A DNA stretch of 5,960 nucleotides, taken from contig DASUSF010000311.1 of assembly GCA_036375275.1 (NCBI GenBank), positions 1 through 5,960 on the forward strand, in the 5' to 3' direction. Within the stretch, counting starts at the first letter, position 1. Each line of letters opens with the position of its first letter. Under the pieces are notes generated by a model, which saw nothing but the letters and a program-made list of their open reading frames with translations, did not search any database and was not told where the DNA came from. This document shows, one piece after another, positions 1 through 5,627 of this stretch. A program made the translations under genes and the position numbers. The DNA is from DASUSF01 sp036375275 (lineage in GTDB: Bacteria; Pseudomonadota; Alphaproteobacteria; Geminicoccales; Geminicoccaceae).

Positions 1-1622
1 AGAAGGTCCGGGTCGTGACCCCGGACGTCGGCGGGGGCTTCGGCATGAAGATCTTCTTCTACCCCGAGTACGCCATGGCGGCGTGGGCGGCGCGGGCGCT
101 GAAGCGGCCGGTCAGGTGGACGGCCGAGCGTTCGGCCGACGGCTTCGTCGCCGACTGCATGGGCCGCGATCACATCACCCATGCCGAGCTGGCGCTCGAC
201 GCCGACCACCGGATCCTCGGCATGAAGGTCGAGACCAGGGCGGGCATGGGCGCGTACCTCAACGTGTTCGCCCCGTTCATCCCGACCGGCGCGGCGCTCA
301 AGGTCCTGCCCGGGGTCTACGACGTGAAGAAGCTGGTCTACCGGGTCAAGGGCGTGCTCAGCAACACGACGCCGATCGATGCGTACCGCGGCGCGGGGCG
401 GCCGGAATCGATCTATCTGATCGAGCGGCTGATCGACACCGCCGCGCGCGATGCCGGGATGGAGCCGAGCGAGCTCCGGCGCAGGAACTTCATCCGGCCG
501 GAGGCGATGCCGTTCGAGACCGCCGCCGGCGAGACCTACGACACCGGGGAGTTCGCCCGGGTGATGGACACGGCCATGGAGAACGCGGGCTGGCCGGGCT
601 TCGAGCAGCGCCGGGCCGAGAGCCGGCGTCGCGGCCGGCTCCGCGGCATCGGCATGTGCTACTACATCGAATCGACCATGGGGAACCCCGAGGAGAGCGC
701 CGACGTCCGCTTCGAGGAGGACGGCACCGTCTCGGTCCTGGTCGGCACGCAGTCCAACGGCCAGGGCCACGAGACCGCCTACGCCCAGGTCCTGAACGAG
801 CGCCTCGGCGTGCCCTTCGAGAAGATCCGGATCGTCCAGGGCGACACCGACCGCATCCCGATGGGCGGCGGCACCGGCGGCTCCCGCTCGCTCACCGCCG
901 AAGCCTTCGCCATCCGCGAGGCGGCCGAGAAGGTGATCGAGCGGGGCAAGGCCTACGCGGCGCAGGAGTTCGAGGCGGCGACCGCTGACATCGAGTTCGC
1001 GGCCGAGGATGGCGTCTTCCGGGTCAGGGGCACCGACCGGGCGATCACGATCATGGACCTCGCCGGCAAGGCGCGAACCGCGGCCTCGCCGGGCGAGGGC
1101 ATCGCGGGCGGCCTGTCCGACAGGGCGACCACCACGCTCGAGGCGTGGACCTTCCCCAACGGCTGCCACATCGCCGAGATCGAGATCGACCCCGAGACCG
1201 GCATGACCGATGTCGTCCGCTATACCATCGTCGACGACTTCGGCGTGGTCGTGAACCCGATGCTGGTGGAAGGCCAGGTCCACGGCGGCGTCGTCCAGGG
1301 CATCGGCCAGGCGCTGATGGAGCACGCGATCTACGACGAGGCCGGGCAGCTGGTCACGGGCTCGTTCATGGACTACTGCATGCCGCGCGCCGACAACTCG
1401 CCGTCGATGGGCTTTTCGACCGTCGAGATCCCGTGCCGGAACAACCCGTTCGGGATCAAGGGCTGCGGCGAGGCCGGCACCGTGGGCGCGTGCGCCGCGG
1501 TCATCAACGCGATCGTCGACGCCCTCGAGGAGACCGGGGTGCGGAGCATCGACATGCCGGCGACGCCGGCCAAGGTCTGGCGGCTGCTCCGTGAGGCGGA
1601 GGCGCCGCTCGCCGCAGAGTAG
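1..1622 (+). CDS. Molybdopterin-binding large subunit of a xanthine dehydrogenase/aldehyde oxidase (CoxL-like) family hydroxylase, 5'-truncated by window edge
   Basis: Partial gene: the frame is open to the left edge, and the codons before the GTG at 15 read KVRV, leading directly into the conserved TPDVGGGFGMK motif, so that GTG is not a start. About 540 residues remain of a family that is usually about 750-800. Visible landmarks in order are GGGFG (nt 30-44), AYRGAGR (381-401), VGTQSNGQGHE (741-773), the cofactor-binding GGGTGGSRS (864-890), and GIKGCGEAGT near the C-terminus with the expected catalytic glutamate codon at 1470-1472. The family hydroxylates aldehydes, purines or other N-heterocycles at a Mo centre and works with separate FAD and [2Fe-2S] subunits, not in this window. 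AYRGAGR, rather than the AYRCSFR loop of form I CO dehydrogenase, argues against true CO oxidation; the substrate cannot be read from the sequence. The protein is presumably cytoplasmic. The family call is secure, the exact enzyme is not. Confidence 0.95.
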   Translation, partial: KVRVVTPDVGGGFGMKIFFYPEYAMAAWAARALKRPVRWTAERSADGFVADCMGRDHITHAELALDADHRILGMKVETRAGMGAYLNVFAPFIPTGAALKVLPGVYDVKKLVYRVKGVLSNTTPIDAYRGAGRPESIYLIERLIDTAARDAGMEPSELRRRNFIRPEAMPFETAAGETYDTGEFARVMDTAMENAGWPGFEQRRAESRRRGRLRGIGMCYYIESTMGNPEESADVRFEEDGTVSVLVGTQSNGQGHETAYAQVLNERLGVPFEKIRIVQGDTDRIPMGGGTGGSRSLTAEAFAIREAAEKVIERGKAYAAQEFEAATADIEFAAEDGVFRVRGTDRAITIMDLAGKARTAASPGEGIAGGLSDRATTTLEAWTFPNGCHIAEIEIDPETGMTDVVRYTIVDDFGVVVNPMLVEGQVHGGVVQGIGQALMEHAIYDEAGQLVTGSFMDYCMPRADNSPSMGFSTVEIPCRNNPFGIKGCGEAGTVGACAAVINAIVDALEETGVRSIDMPATPAKVWRLLREAEAPLAAE

Positions 1623-1629
1623 CCGGGAG

Positions 1630-1660
1630 CGCCGGCGGGGGACCGGATCCTCCGCCGGCG
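1630..1660 (+). terminator. Strong GC hairpin between convergent genes, probable terminator
   Basis: Bases 1630-1642 pair with 1648-1660 to give a 13-bp stem with a 5-base loop (CCGGA). It begins 7 bases after the stop codon of the molybdo-hydroxylase gene and lies before the stop of the opposing small gene at 1675. The only non-Watson-Crick pair is G1639 with T1651, a G-U wobble in plus-strand RNA but a C-A mismatch in minus-strand RNA, so the fold fits the plus transcript better. No T-run follows on either side, so it is not a classical intrinsic terminator; it may stop polymerase weakly, stabilise the 3' end, or serve both directions. Confidence 0.6.
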
Positions 1661-1674
1661 GTCGGCGCGGCGGC

Positions 1675-1797
1675 TCAGAAGCGGCCGGCCGAGAGCGTGA
1701 ACATCAGGATCATCAGGACCGCCGCGAGCGCGTAGCCGCCGATCCAGGCCCAGGGCCCGTACTCGTCCCCAGCCTCGCGATCCTCTTCGTCGAGCAT
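1675..1797 (-). CDS. 40-residue single-pass membrane protein, unknown function
   Basis: I do not recognise this protein. It starts with ATG (1797-1795) and ends with TGA (1677-1675). The N-terminal 13 or so residues are acidic (MLDEEDREAGDEY), followed by a GPWAWIGGY stretch and a hydrophobic segment at about residues 18-36 that could span the membrane once; the C-terminus is AGRF. A GGAG ribosome-binding site sits 6 bases before the ATG, and the gene starts only 12 bases after the stop of the DUF2628-like gene, so the two are probably co-transcribed and perhaps translationally coupled. It ends facing the hairpin at 1630-1660. The well-placed ribosome-binding site, the charged-then-hydrophobic design and the tight spacing support a real gene; absence of a recognisable family leaves doubt. 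Confidence 0.7.
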   Translation of the reverse strand: MLDEEDREAGDEYGPWAWIGGYALAAVLMILMFTLSAGRF

Positions 1798-1809
1798 GCC
1801 TCGCTCCGC

Positions 1810-2442
1810 TCAGAGGTTGAAGGTCGGGCCGGCGCCGGCGACATGGAGCCCGGCCGCGATCAGGAGCGCCGCGAGGGTCAGCACCGCCGGCCACGCGTAG
1901 GCGGCCCGCGGGTCGACGCCGCCCGCGCGCTCGATCTCCCGGACCTGATCCTCGTGCTCGTCGTACCGCTCGACGATCTCGCGCGCGACCTGGCGATAAC
2001 GGCGGAGGTAGAGGAAGTTGCCGTACAGCCCGGCGCCGATCATGCCGGCGAGCAGCAGGCCGAGCGGGATGGCCGAGGCGACCCCGGTCATCAGGAGGGT
2101 CAGGACGAGCAGCATCAGCACGCCGAACGCGGACAGGCAGCCATACAACCTCCGGTAGGCAAACCACGCGCCGAGCGTCGTTGCGGCGGCCCAGTTCCAG
2201 CTCCGCTGCTGCCCGCGCCAGTCCATCCACCGCCACCGGTCGTCGTAGAAGGTGGCGTTCGGCCCGATGAACGATTTCGCCGGGACGCTCGGCTCCCGCA
2301 CCGGCTCCTCCGGATCCGCCTCGCCGTCTGCGAGCGGCCCCGGCAGGGACGATGCGCCGCGCTCGCGCAGCCGGCCGAACGACTGCCGCAGGCGCAGCTC
2401 GAGATCCGGATCGGTGTCCTCAGCCATCGGCGTCCGAAACAC
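1810..2442 (-). CDS. DUF2628-like integral membrane protein, unknown function
   Basis: This is a 210-residue protein from a GTG start at 2442. Residues 1-55 are hydrophilic and proline/glutamate-rich, likely disordered and cytoplasmic. Residues 57-101 carry FIGPNATFYDDRWRWMDW, then SWNWAAATTLGAWFAYRRLYG, which resembles the 'SWNWAAFFFGPFWLLYRKMY' type of signature I associate with DUF2628. Hydrophobic segments follow at about 102-121, 122-146 and 183-203, separated by a charged helix (about 147-175, rich in R, E and D). The start is ambiguous: GTG at 2442 has a GGAAGG about 9 bases upstream, while an in-frame ATG at 2427 (MAEDTDPDLEL) has only weak ribosome-binding sequence. The gene is probably transcribed from its own promoter in the 174-base gap and leads into the 40-residue gene. 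The biochemical role of the family is not known to me; the family assignment is from memory of motifs. Confidence 0.85.
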   Translation of the reverse strand: MFRTPMAEDTDPDLELRLRQSFGRLRERGASSLPGPLADGEADPEEPVREPSVPAKSFIGPNATFYDDRWRWMDWRGQQRSWNWAAATTLGAWFAYRRLYGCLSAFGVLMLLVLTLLMTGVASAIPLGLLLAGMIGAGLYGNFLYLRRYRQVAREIVERYDEHEDQVREIERAGGVDPRAAYAWPAVLTLAALLIAAGLHVAGAGPTFNL

Positions 2443-2616
2443 GGTCCTTAACCTTCCGTCAACTCCCGCCGCAGAGAATCGTCAAACCGACCGCGACGCG
2501 GACGGTCACGGGCCTCGAGCCGGGTCAATCAATCGTATTTCTCACCTGCCGTCCATATGGCGGTGCCGCGCCCGCGCGACAGGAGGCCGCGGCGACGCTC
2601 GGGCCCGCGGCGACGC
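2443..2616 (-). promoter_or_regulatory. Intergenic region between sua5 and the DUF2628-like gene; probable promoter region, no clear boxes
   Basis: This 174-base gap is the largest in the minus-strand series. Apart from the tandem repeat at its right end, it holds an AT-richer patch at about 2523-2560 that includes repeated TCAA (TCAATCAATCG) and the palindrome CCATATGG (2553-2560). On the minus strand the patch reads TACGAT at 2537-2532, a possible -10 box, but no acceptable -35 lies 16-18 bases upstream of it. TTGACG occurs at two places closer to the gene without a matching -10. I see no terminator with a U-run for the purD-bioY-sua5 operon. A promoter here is inferred from the gap size and base composition only. 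Confidence 0.3.
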
Positions 2617-2630
2617 TCAGGCCCGCGGCG
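2587..2630. repeat. 18-bp tandem repeat, about 2.4 copies, spanning the sua5 stop codon
   Basis: Unit one (2587-2604) and unit two (2605-2622) both read CCGCGGCGACGCTC followed by G or A and then GGC; a third partial copy (CCGCGGCG) ends at 2630. The two full units differ at one base, G2601 against A2619. On the minus strand that base makes the sua5 stop codon TGA in unit two, while unit one has CGA. The copies are directly abutting and in phase with the reading frame (18 = 6 codons), so this looks like a recent local duplication by slippage. Confidence 0.85.
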
Positions 2631-3573
2631 CGGCTGCCCGCTCGAGCCGGTCGAGGATGGCCTCGCCGAGGCCGTGAGACGGGATCGGCATGACCGCGAT
2701 CCCCGCCGCCCCGCTCCGGTCGAGCTCGTGCAGCATGGCGAACAGATTGGCCGCCGCCTCGACCAGATCGGCTCCGGGGCTCAGGTTCCGGACCACGCGC
2801 GCGCCTTCCGGAACGGGGCTCCCGAAGGCGAGCAGCGCCTCGTCGGGCCCGACCGTGAGCGCGTCCAGCCGGACCGGCAGGCGCGGCGCATAGTGGCTCG
2901 CGAGCATGCCCGGCGCGCGGGCAACGCCGGCCTGCCCGTCCGGCCGGCCGAGCGGCCCGGTGATCGCCTCGAGCGCGTCCCGCGGCAGGCCGCCCGGGCG
3001 GAGCAGGGCCGGCGGCTGCACGGTCAGGTCGACCACGGTCGATTCCAGGCCGAGCGGGCAGGTGCCGCCATCGAGGATCAGGTCGACCGCGTCGCCGAGC
3101 CCGGCCGCGACGTGGTCCGCCGTGGTCGGGCTGATCCGGCCCGCGGGATTGGCGCTCGGCGCCGCGACCGGCCGCCCCACCGCCGCCAGCAGCCGCGCCG
3201 CGACCGGATGGGCCGGCACCCGGAGCGCCACCGTCGGAGCGCCGGCGCTGACCAGCGGCGAGAGCGCGACGCCCGGGCGGCTTTCGACGACCAGGGTCAG
3301 CGCGCCCGGCCAGAAAGCGGCTGCGAGGCGGGCGCCGAGCTTCGGCCAACGGGCCAGCCGCGGCGCTTCGGCCGCGTCCGCAAGATGGACGATCAGAGGG
3401 TTGAAGCGCGGCCGCCGCTTAGCCTCGAAGATCCGCGCGACGGCAAGGTCCGAGGTCGCATCGGCGCCGAGGCCGTAGACGGTCTCGGTCGGGAAGGCGA
3501 CCAGGCCGCCCCGCCGGAGGGCGTCCGCCGCCCGCCGGATGCCCGCCGGATCAGGCGGAACGCGCTCGCTCAA
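2617..3573 (-). CDS. L-threonylcarbamoyladenylate synthase, Sua5/YrdC/YwlC type
   Basis: The 318-residue protein makes threonylcarbamoyl-AMP from threonine, bicarbonate and ATP, the first step of the t6A37 modification of ANN-decoding tRNAs in the cytoplasm. The YrdC domain covers about residues 10-200: FPTETVYGLGADA (28-39), KRRPRFNPLIVHL (52-64), WPGALTLVVE (88-97), APSANPAGRISPT (138-150), LESTVVDL (176-183) and LRPGG (191-195). The linker PGMLASHYAP (221-230) and the remaining residues to 318 form the Sua5 C-terminal domain, so this is the long Sua5 type and not the short TsaC/YrdC type. The terminal GLGEAILDRLERAA is normal, so the protein is complete. The only usable start is TTG at 3573, since no ATG or GTG occurs in frame before FPTETVYG; ribosome-binding sequence is weak. 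It starts 7 bases after the bioY stop, which suggests translational coupling. Confidence 0.95.
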   Translation of the reverse strand: MSERVPPDPAGIRRAADALRRGGLVAFPTETVYGLGADATSDLAVARIFEAKRRPRFNPLIVHLADAAEAPRLARWPKLGARLAAAFWPGALTLVVESRPGVALSPLVSAGAPTVALRVPAHPVAARLLAAVGRPVAAPSANPAGRISPTTADHVAAGLGDAVDLILDGGTCPLGLESTVVDLTVQPPALLRPGGLPRDALEAITGPLGRPDGQAGVARAPGMLASHYAPRLPVRLDALTVGPDEALLAFGSPVPEGARVVRNLSPGADLVEAAANLFAMLHELDRSGAAGIAVMPIPSHGLGEAILDRLERAAAPRA

Positions 3574-3580
3574 GCCGTCT

Positions 3581-4162
3581 TCAGACGGAGAGGTGCCGCC
3601 TGAGCCGGGGCGCGCCGAGCAGCCCGATCCCGACCGCGACCGCAGCCTTGAGCAGATCGCCGAACACGAACGGCACGATGCCGAGCGTCACGGCGCGCTC
3701 GACGCCGACCCAGAAGGCGAGCCAGGTCGCGCCAAAGGCGTAGACCAGGACCAGCGCCGCCAGCGCGGCGAAGGCGAGGGCCTGGGCGTCGTCGCGCCGC
3801 TCGGTCAGCCGCCCGACCAGCCAGGCCGCGGCCGCGAACCCGACCAGGTAGCCGCCGGTCGGGCCGGTCATGTAGGCGAGGCCGATGCCCTTCTCCGGCG
3901 TGCCGGCGAAGACCGGCAGGCCGAGAGCGCCCTCCGCGAGGTAGACCAGCACCGTGAGCAGCGCGAGGCGGGCGCCGAACACCATGCCGAGCAGCAGCAC
4001 CACCAGGGTCTGCGCGGTCATGGGGACCGGAATGAACGGGATCTGCGTCTTGGCCGAGAGGGTCAGCGCGGCGCTGCCGATCAGCGCCAGGACCGCACCC
4101 TGGAGCCATCGCTGCCACTGCGCCGGAATCGGAGCCGGCCAGAGTCTCGAGAGCTGTGCCAT
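3581..4162 (-). CDS. bioY: Biotin transporter BioY (ECF substrate-binding S component)
   Basis: The 193-residue protein is a multi-span inner-membrane biotin uptake component, normal in length for BioY. Visible signatures are QIPFIPVPMTAQ (40-51), LGLPVFAG (80-87), GPTGGYLVGF (100-109) and PFVFGDLLKAAVAVGIGLLG (164-183); hydrophobic stretches at roughly 20-36, 52-78, 98-117, 128-150 and 164-183 fit the six-helix S-component fold. The start is ATG at 4162, with GGGAG 7 bases upstream. No BioM (ATPase) or BioN (transmembrane) gene is present in the window, so it either works alone, as reported for some solitary BioY proteins, or borrows an energising module encoded elsewhere. It lies 43 bases after purD and 7 bases before sua5 in the same direction. 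No BioR- or BirA-like operator was recognised in its upstream gap, so it is probably expressed from the purD promoter. Confidence 0.95.
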   Translation of the reverse strand: MAQLSRLWPAPIPAQWQRWLQGAVLALIGSAALTLSAKTQIPFIPVPMTAQTLVVLLLGMVFGARLALLTVLVYLAEGALGLPVFAGTPEKGIGLAYMTGPTGGYLVGFAAAAWLVGRLTERRDDAQALAFAALAALVLVYAFGATWLAFWVGVERAVTLGIVPFVFGDLLKAAVAVGIGLLGAPRLRRHLSV

Positions 4163-4205
4163 CCCTTGTCTCCCTGCCAGCCGTCGCGAGGCGGGCCTAC
4201 CATCT

Positions 4206-5510
4206 TCACGACTCCTGGCGCAAGTGCGCGGCTCGGCCGGCGTCGTCCAGGGCGCCGATGTCGTTCCGCCAGAAGCCTTCGGGCCAGTCGATCCGCTCGA
4301 TCGCGGCGCGGGCCCGCGCCCTCGCCTGGCCGGCGTCCGTCCCGCTCGCCACCACGTTCAGGACCCGGCCGCCGTCGGCGAGCACCCGACCGTCATCCAG
4401 GATCCGGGTCCCGGCGTGGAACAGGGTCACGCCGTCGACCGCTGCCGCCGCTTCCAGCCCGCGGATCTCGCTGCCCCGGCGGTAGGCCCCGGGATAGCCC
4501 CGGGCCGCGAGGACGACGCTGATCACCGTCTCGGGGTACCAGCGGAGGTCCATGTGGCGGAGCGCGCCGTCGACGGTGCCGAGGAGCAGCTGTCCGGGGT
4601 CGGTCATCAGCCGGACCATCAGGGCCTGGCACTCGGGGTCGCCGAAGCGGACGTTGTACTCCAGGAGCTGCGGGCCGTCCGCGGTCAGCATCAGGCCGAA
4701 GAACAGGACCCCCCGGTAGCGGAGGCCGTCGGTGGCGAGCCCGGCGATGGTCGGCCGGACGATCCGCTGCATCGCGCTCTCGAGCAGCGCCTCGTCGAAC
4801 CCCGGCGCCGGGGTGATCGCGCCCATGCCGCCGGTGTTGGGCCCGCGGTCGCCGTCGAACGCCCGCTTGTGGTCGCGCGCCGAGCCGAACAGCAGCGCGG
4901 TCTCGCCGTCGACCAGCGCGAACAGGCTGACCTCGGCGCCGCGGAGGCACGCCTCGACCACCACGACCCGGCCGGCCTCGCCGAACGCGCCGCCGAACGC
5001 CTCGTCGAGCGCGTCCAGCGCCTCCTCGACCGTCGCCGCGACCGTCACCCCCTTGCCGCCCGCGAGGCCGTCGGCCTTGACCACGATCGGCGCACCCTCC
5101 CGCGCGATGTGGGCGCGGGCTTCGGCGGCCTGATCCACGGTGAAGGTCGCGCTCCGCGCGGTCGGGATGCCGTGGCGGGCGCAGAACGCCTTGGCGAACG
5201 CCTTGGAGCCCTCCAGCCGGGCCGCGCTCGCGGTCGGCCCGAAGGCGCGGATCCCGGCCGCCTCCAGGCGGTCGACCAGGCCCATGACCAGCGGCAGCTC
5301 CGGTCCCGGCACCACGAGGTCGACCGCCTCCTCGAGCGCGAGGCGGACGATCCCGTCCAGATCGTCGACCGCGAGCGGCACCCGGCGCGCCTCCCGGCCA
5401 ATCGCGTCGCTGCCCGGCGCCGCCAGCACCTCGTCGACCAGGGGTGACGCGCCGAGCGCCCAGCAGAGCGCGTGCTCGCGCCCGCCCGACCCGATCACCA
5501 GGACCTTCAT
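4206..5510 (-). CDS. purD: Phosphoribosylamine-glycine ligase (GAR synthetase)
   Basis: PurD joins glycine to 5-phosphoribosylamine using ATP, the second step of de novo purine synthesis, in the cytoplasm. The 434 residues match the usual length (about 430). Landmarks are MKVLVIGSGGREHAL at the N-terminus, VVPGPELPL (67-75), FGPTASAARLEGSKAFAK (90-107), the ATP-grasp lid IVVKADGLAGGKGV (142-155), GDRGPNTGGMG (220-230) and EYNVRFGDPECQ (284-295), followed by the C-terminal domain ending near GFWRNDIGAL. The ATG at 5510 is chosen because it gives the standard MKVLVIGSGG start and has GAGGG 8 bases upstream; a GTG at 5531 would add seven residues without homology. In the loop usually written EEFLxGEE, this protein has EACLRGAE (186-193), losing two of the glutamates; the rest of the site looks intact. 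It heads the operon with bioY and sua5 and faces argC divergently. Confidence 0.97.
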   Translation of the reverse strand: MKVLVIGSGGREHALCWALGASPLVDEVLAAPGSDAIGREARRVPLAVDDLDGIVRLALEEAVDLVVPGPELPLVMGLVDRLEAAGIRAFGPTASAARLEGSKAFAKAFCARHGIPTARSATFTVDQAAEARAHIAREGAPIVVKADGLAGGKGVTVAATVEEALDALDEAFGGAFGEAGRVVVVEACLRGAEVSLFALVDGETALLFGSARDHKRAFDGDRGPNTGGMGAITPAPGFDEALLESAMQRIVRPTIAGLATDGLRYRGVLFFGLMLTADGPQLLEYNVRFGDPECQALMVRLMTDPGQLLLGTVDGALRHMDLRWYPETVISVVLAARGYPGAYRRGSEIRGLEAAAAVDGVTLFHAGTRILDDGRVLADGGRVLNVVASGTDAGQARARARAAIERIDWPEGFWRNDIGALDDAGRAAHLRQES

Positions 5511-5551
5511 AACCGCCACCCTCTGCCCCACCTCGCGGGCGAGCTTACGTC

Positions 5552-5592
5552 ATGGCGGCGCGCGCGTTGAGGGGTGCCGTGCGCGCCGCTGT
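5552..5592 (+). other. Long GC-rich inverted repeat / hairpin upstream of argC
   Basis: Bases 5552-5566 pair with 5578-5592 around an 11-base loop (TTGAGGGGTGC). Of 15 pairs, 12 are Watson-Crick and three are G-T (5553/5591, 5554/5590, 5564/5580). Those three become A-C mismatches in the opposite strand, so RNA read toward argC folds better than RNA read toward purD. The 3' arm ends 35 bases before the argC ATG. It could be a leader structure, a barrier between divergent units, or a protein-binding inverted repeat; the sequence does not decide. GC-rich DNA makes chance stems commoner, which lowers certainty about function but not about the pairing itself. Confidence 0.5.
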
Positions 5593-5615
5593 TCCTGTAC
5601 ATTCCGCGCGTCAGC

Positions 5616-5620
5616 AGGGA
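5616..5620 (+). promoter_or_regulatory. Ribosome-binding site of argC
   Basis: AGGGA lies 7 bases before the ATG at 5628, near-ideal spacing, and fixes the start of argC in favour of any other in-frame codon. Confidence 0.75.
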
Positions 5621-5627
5621 TCTCGTC

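Larger units (their letters stand above)
5511..5627. promoter_or_regulatory. Divergent purD/argC upstream region
   Basis: These 117 bases must hold the promoters for both purD (leftward) and argC (rightward) unless purD is transcribed from further upstream through argC antisense. On the plus strand TGTACATT at 5596-5603 is the only -10-like sequence near argC, but no good -35 lies at the usual spacing (TTGAGG at 5567-5572 is too far). On the minus strand TAAGCT (5548-5543) is a weak -10 candidate for purD, again without a good -35. The region also contains the long hairpin listed separately. The promoter role is inferred from the gene layout. Confidence 0.4.

Noticed and set aside
15..17. GTG as the start of the molybdo-hydroxylase subunit
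   Set aside because: The conserved motif continues upstream in frame to the window edge, and the family is much longer, so the gene is truncated by the window.
1373..2236. A 287-codon minus-strand open frame overlapping the end of the hydroxylase gene
   Set aside because: It is a shadow of two real genes, with an A/R/G-rich product in the wrong frame of the DUF2628-like gene.
1591..2451. A 286-codon plus-strand open frame following the molybdo-hydroxylase gene
   Set aside because: It covers the antisense of the DUF2628-like and 40-residue genes, has a charged low-complexity product, and no family motif.
2465..2515. Small inverted repeats (such as CCGCGACGCGG) as a terminator for the sua5 operon
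   Set aside because: Arms are only about 5 bp with no U-tract, the level expected by chance in such GC-rich DNA.
2557..3603. A 348-codon plus-strand open frame opposite sua5
   Set aside because: Arginine-rich low-complexity product antisense to a well-supported Sua5 gene; a composition artefact.
3954..5447. A 497-codon open frame on the plus strand opposite purD and bioY
   Set aside because: It is antisense to purD and the start of bioY, both clear. Its product is R/G/P/D-rich and without recognisable motifs, as expected from the other strand of GC-biased codons.
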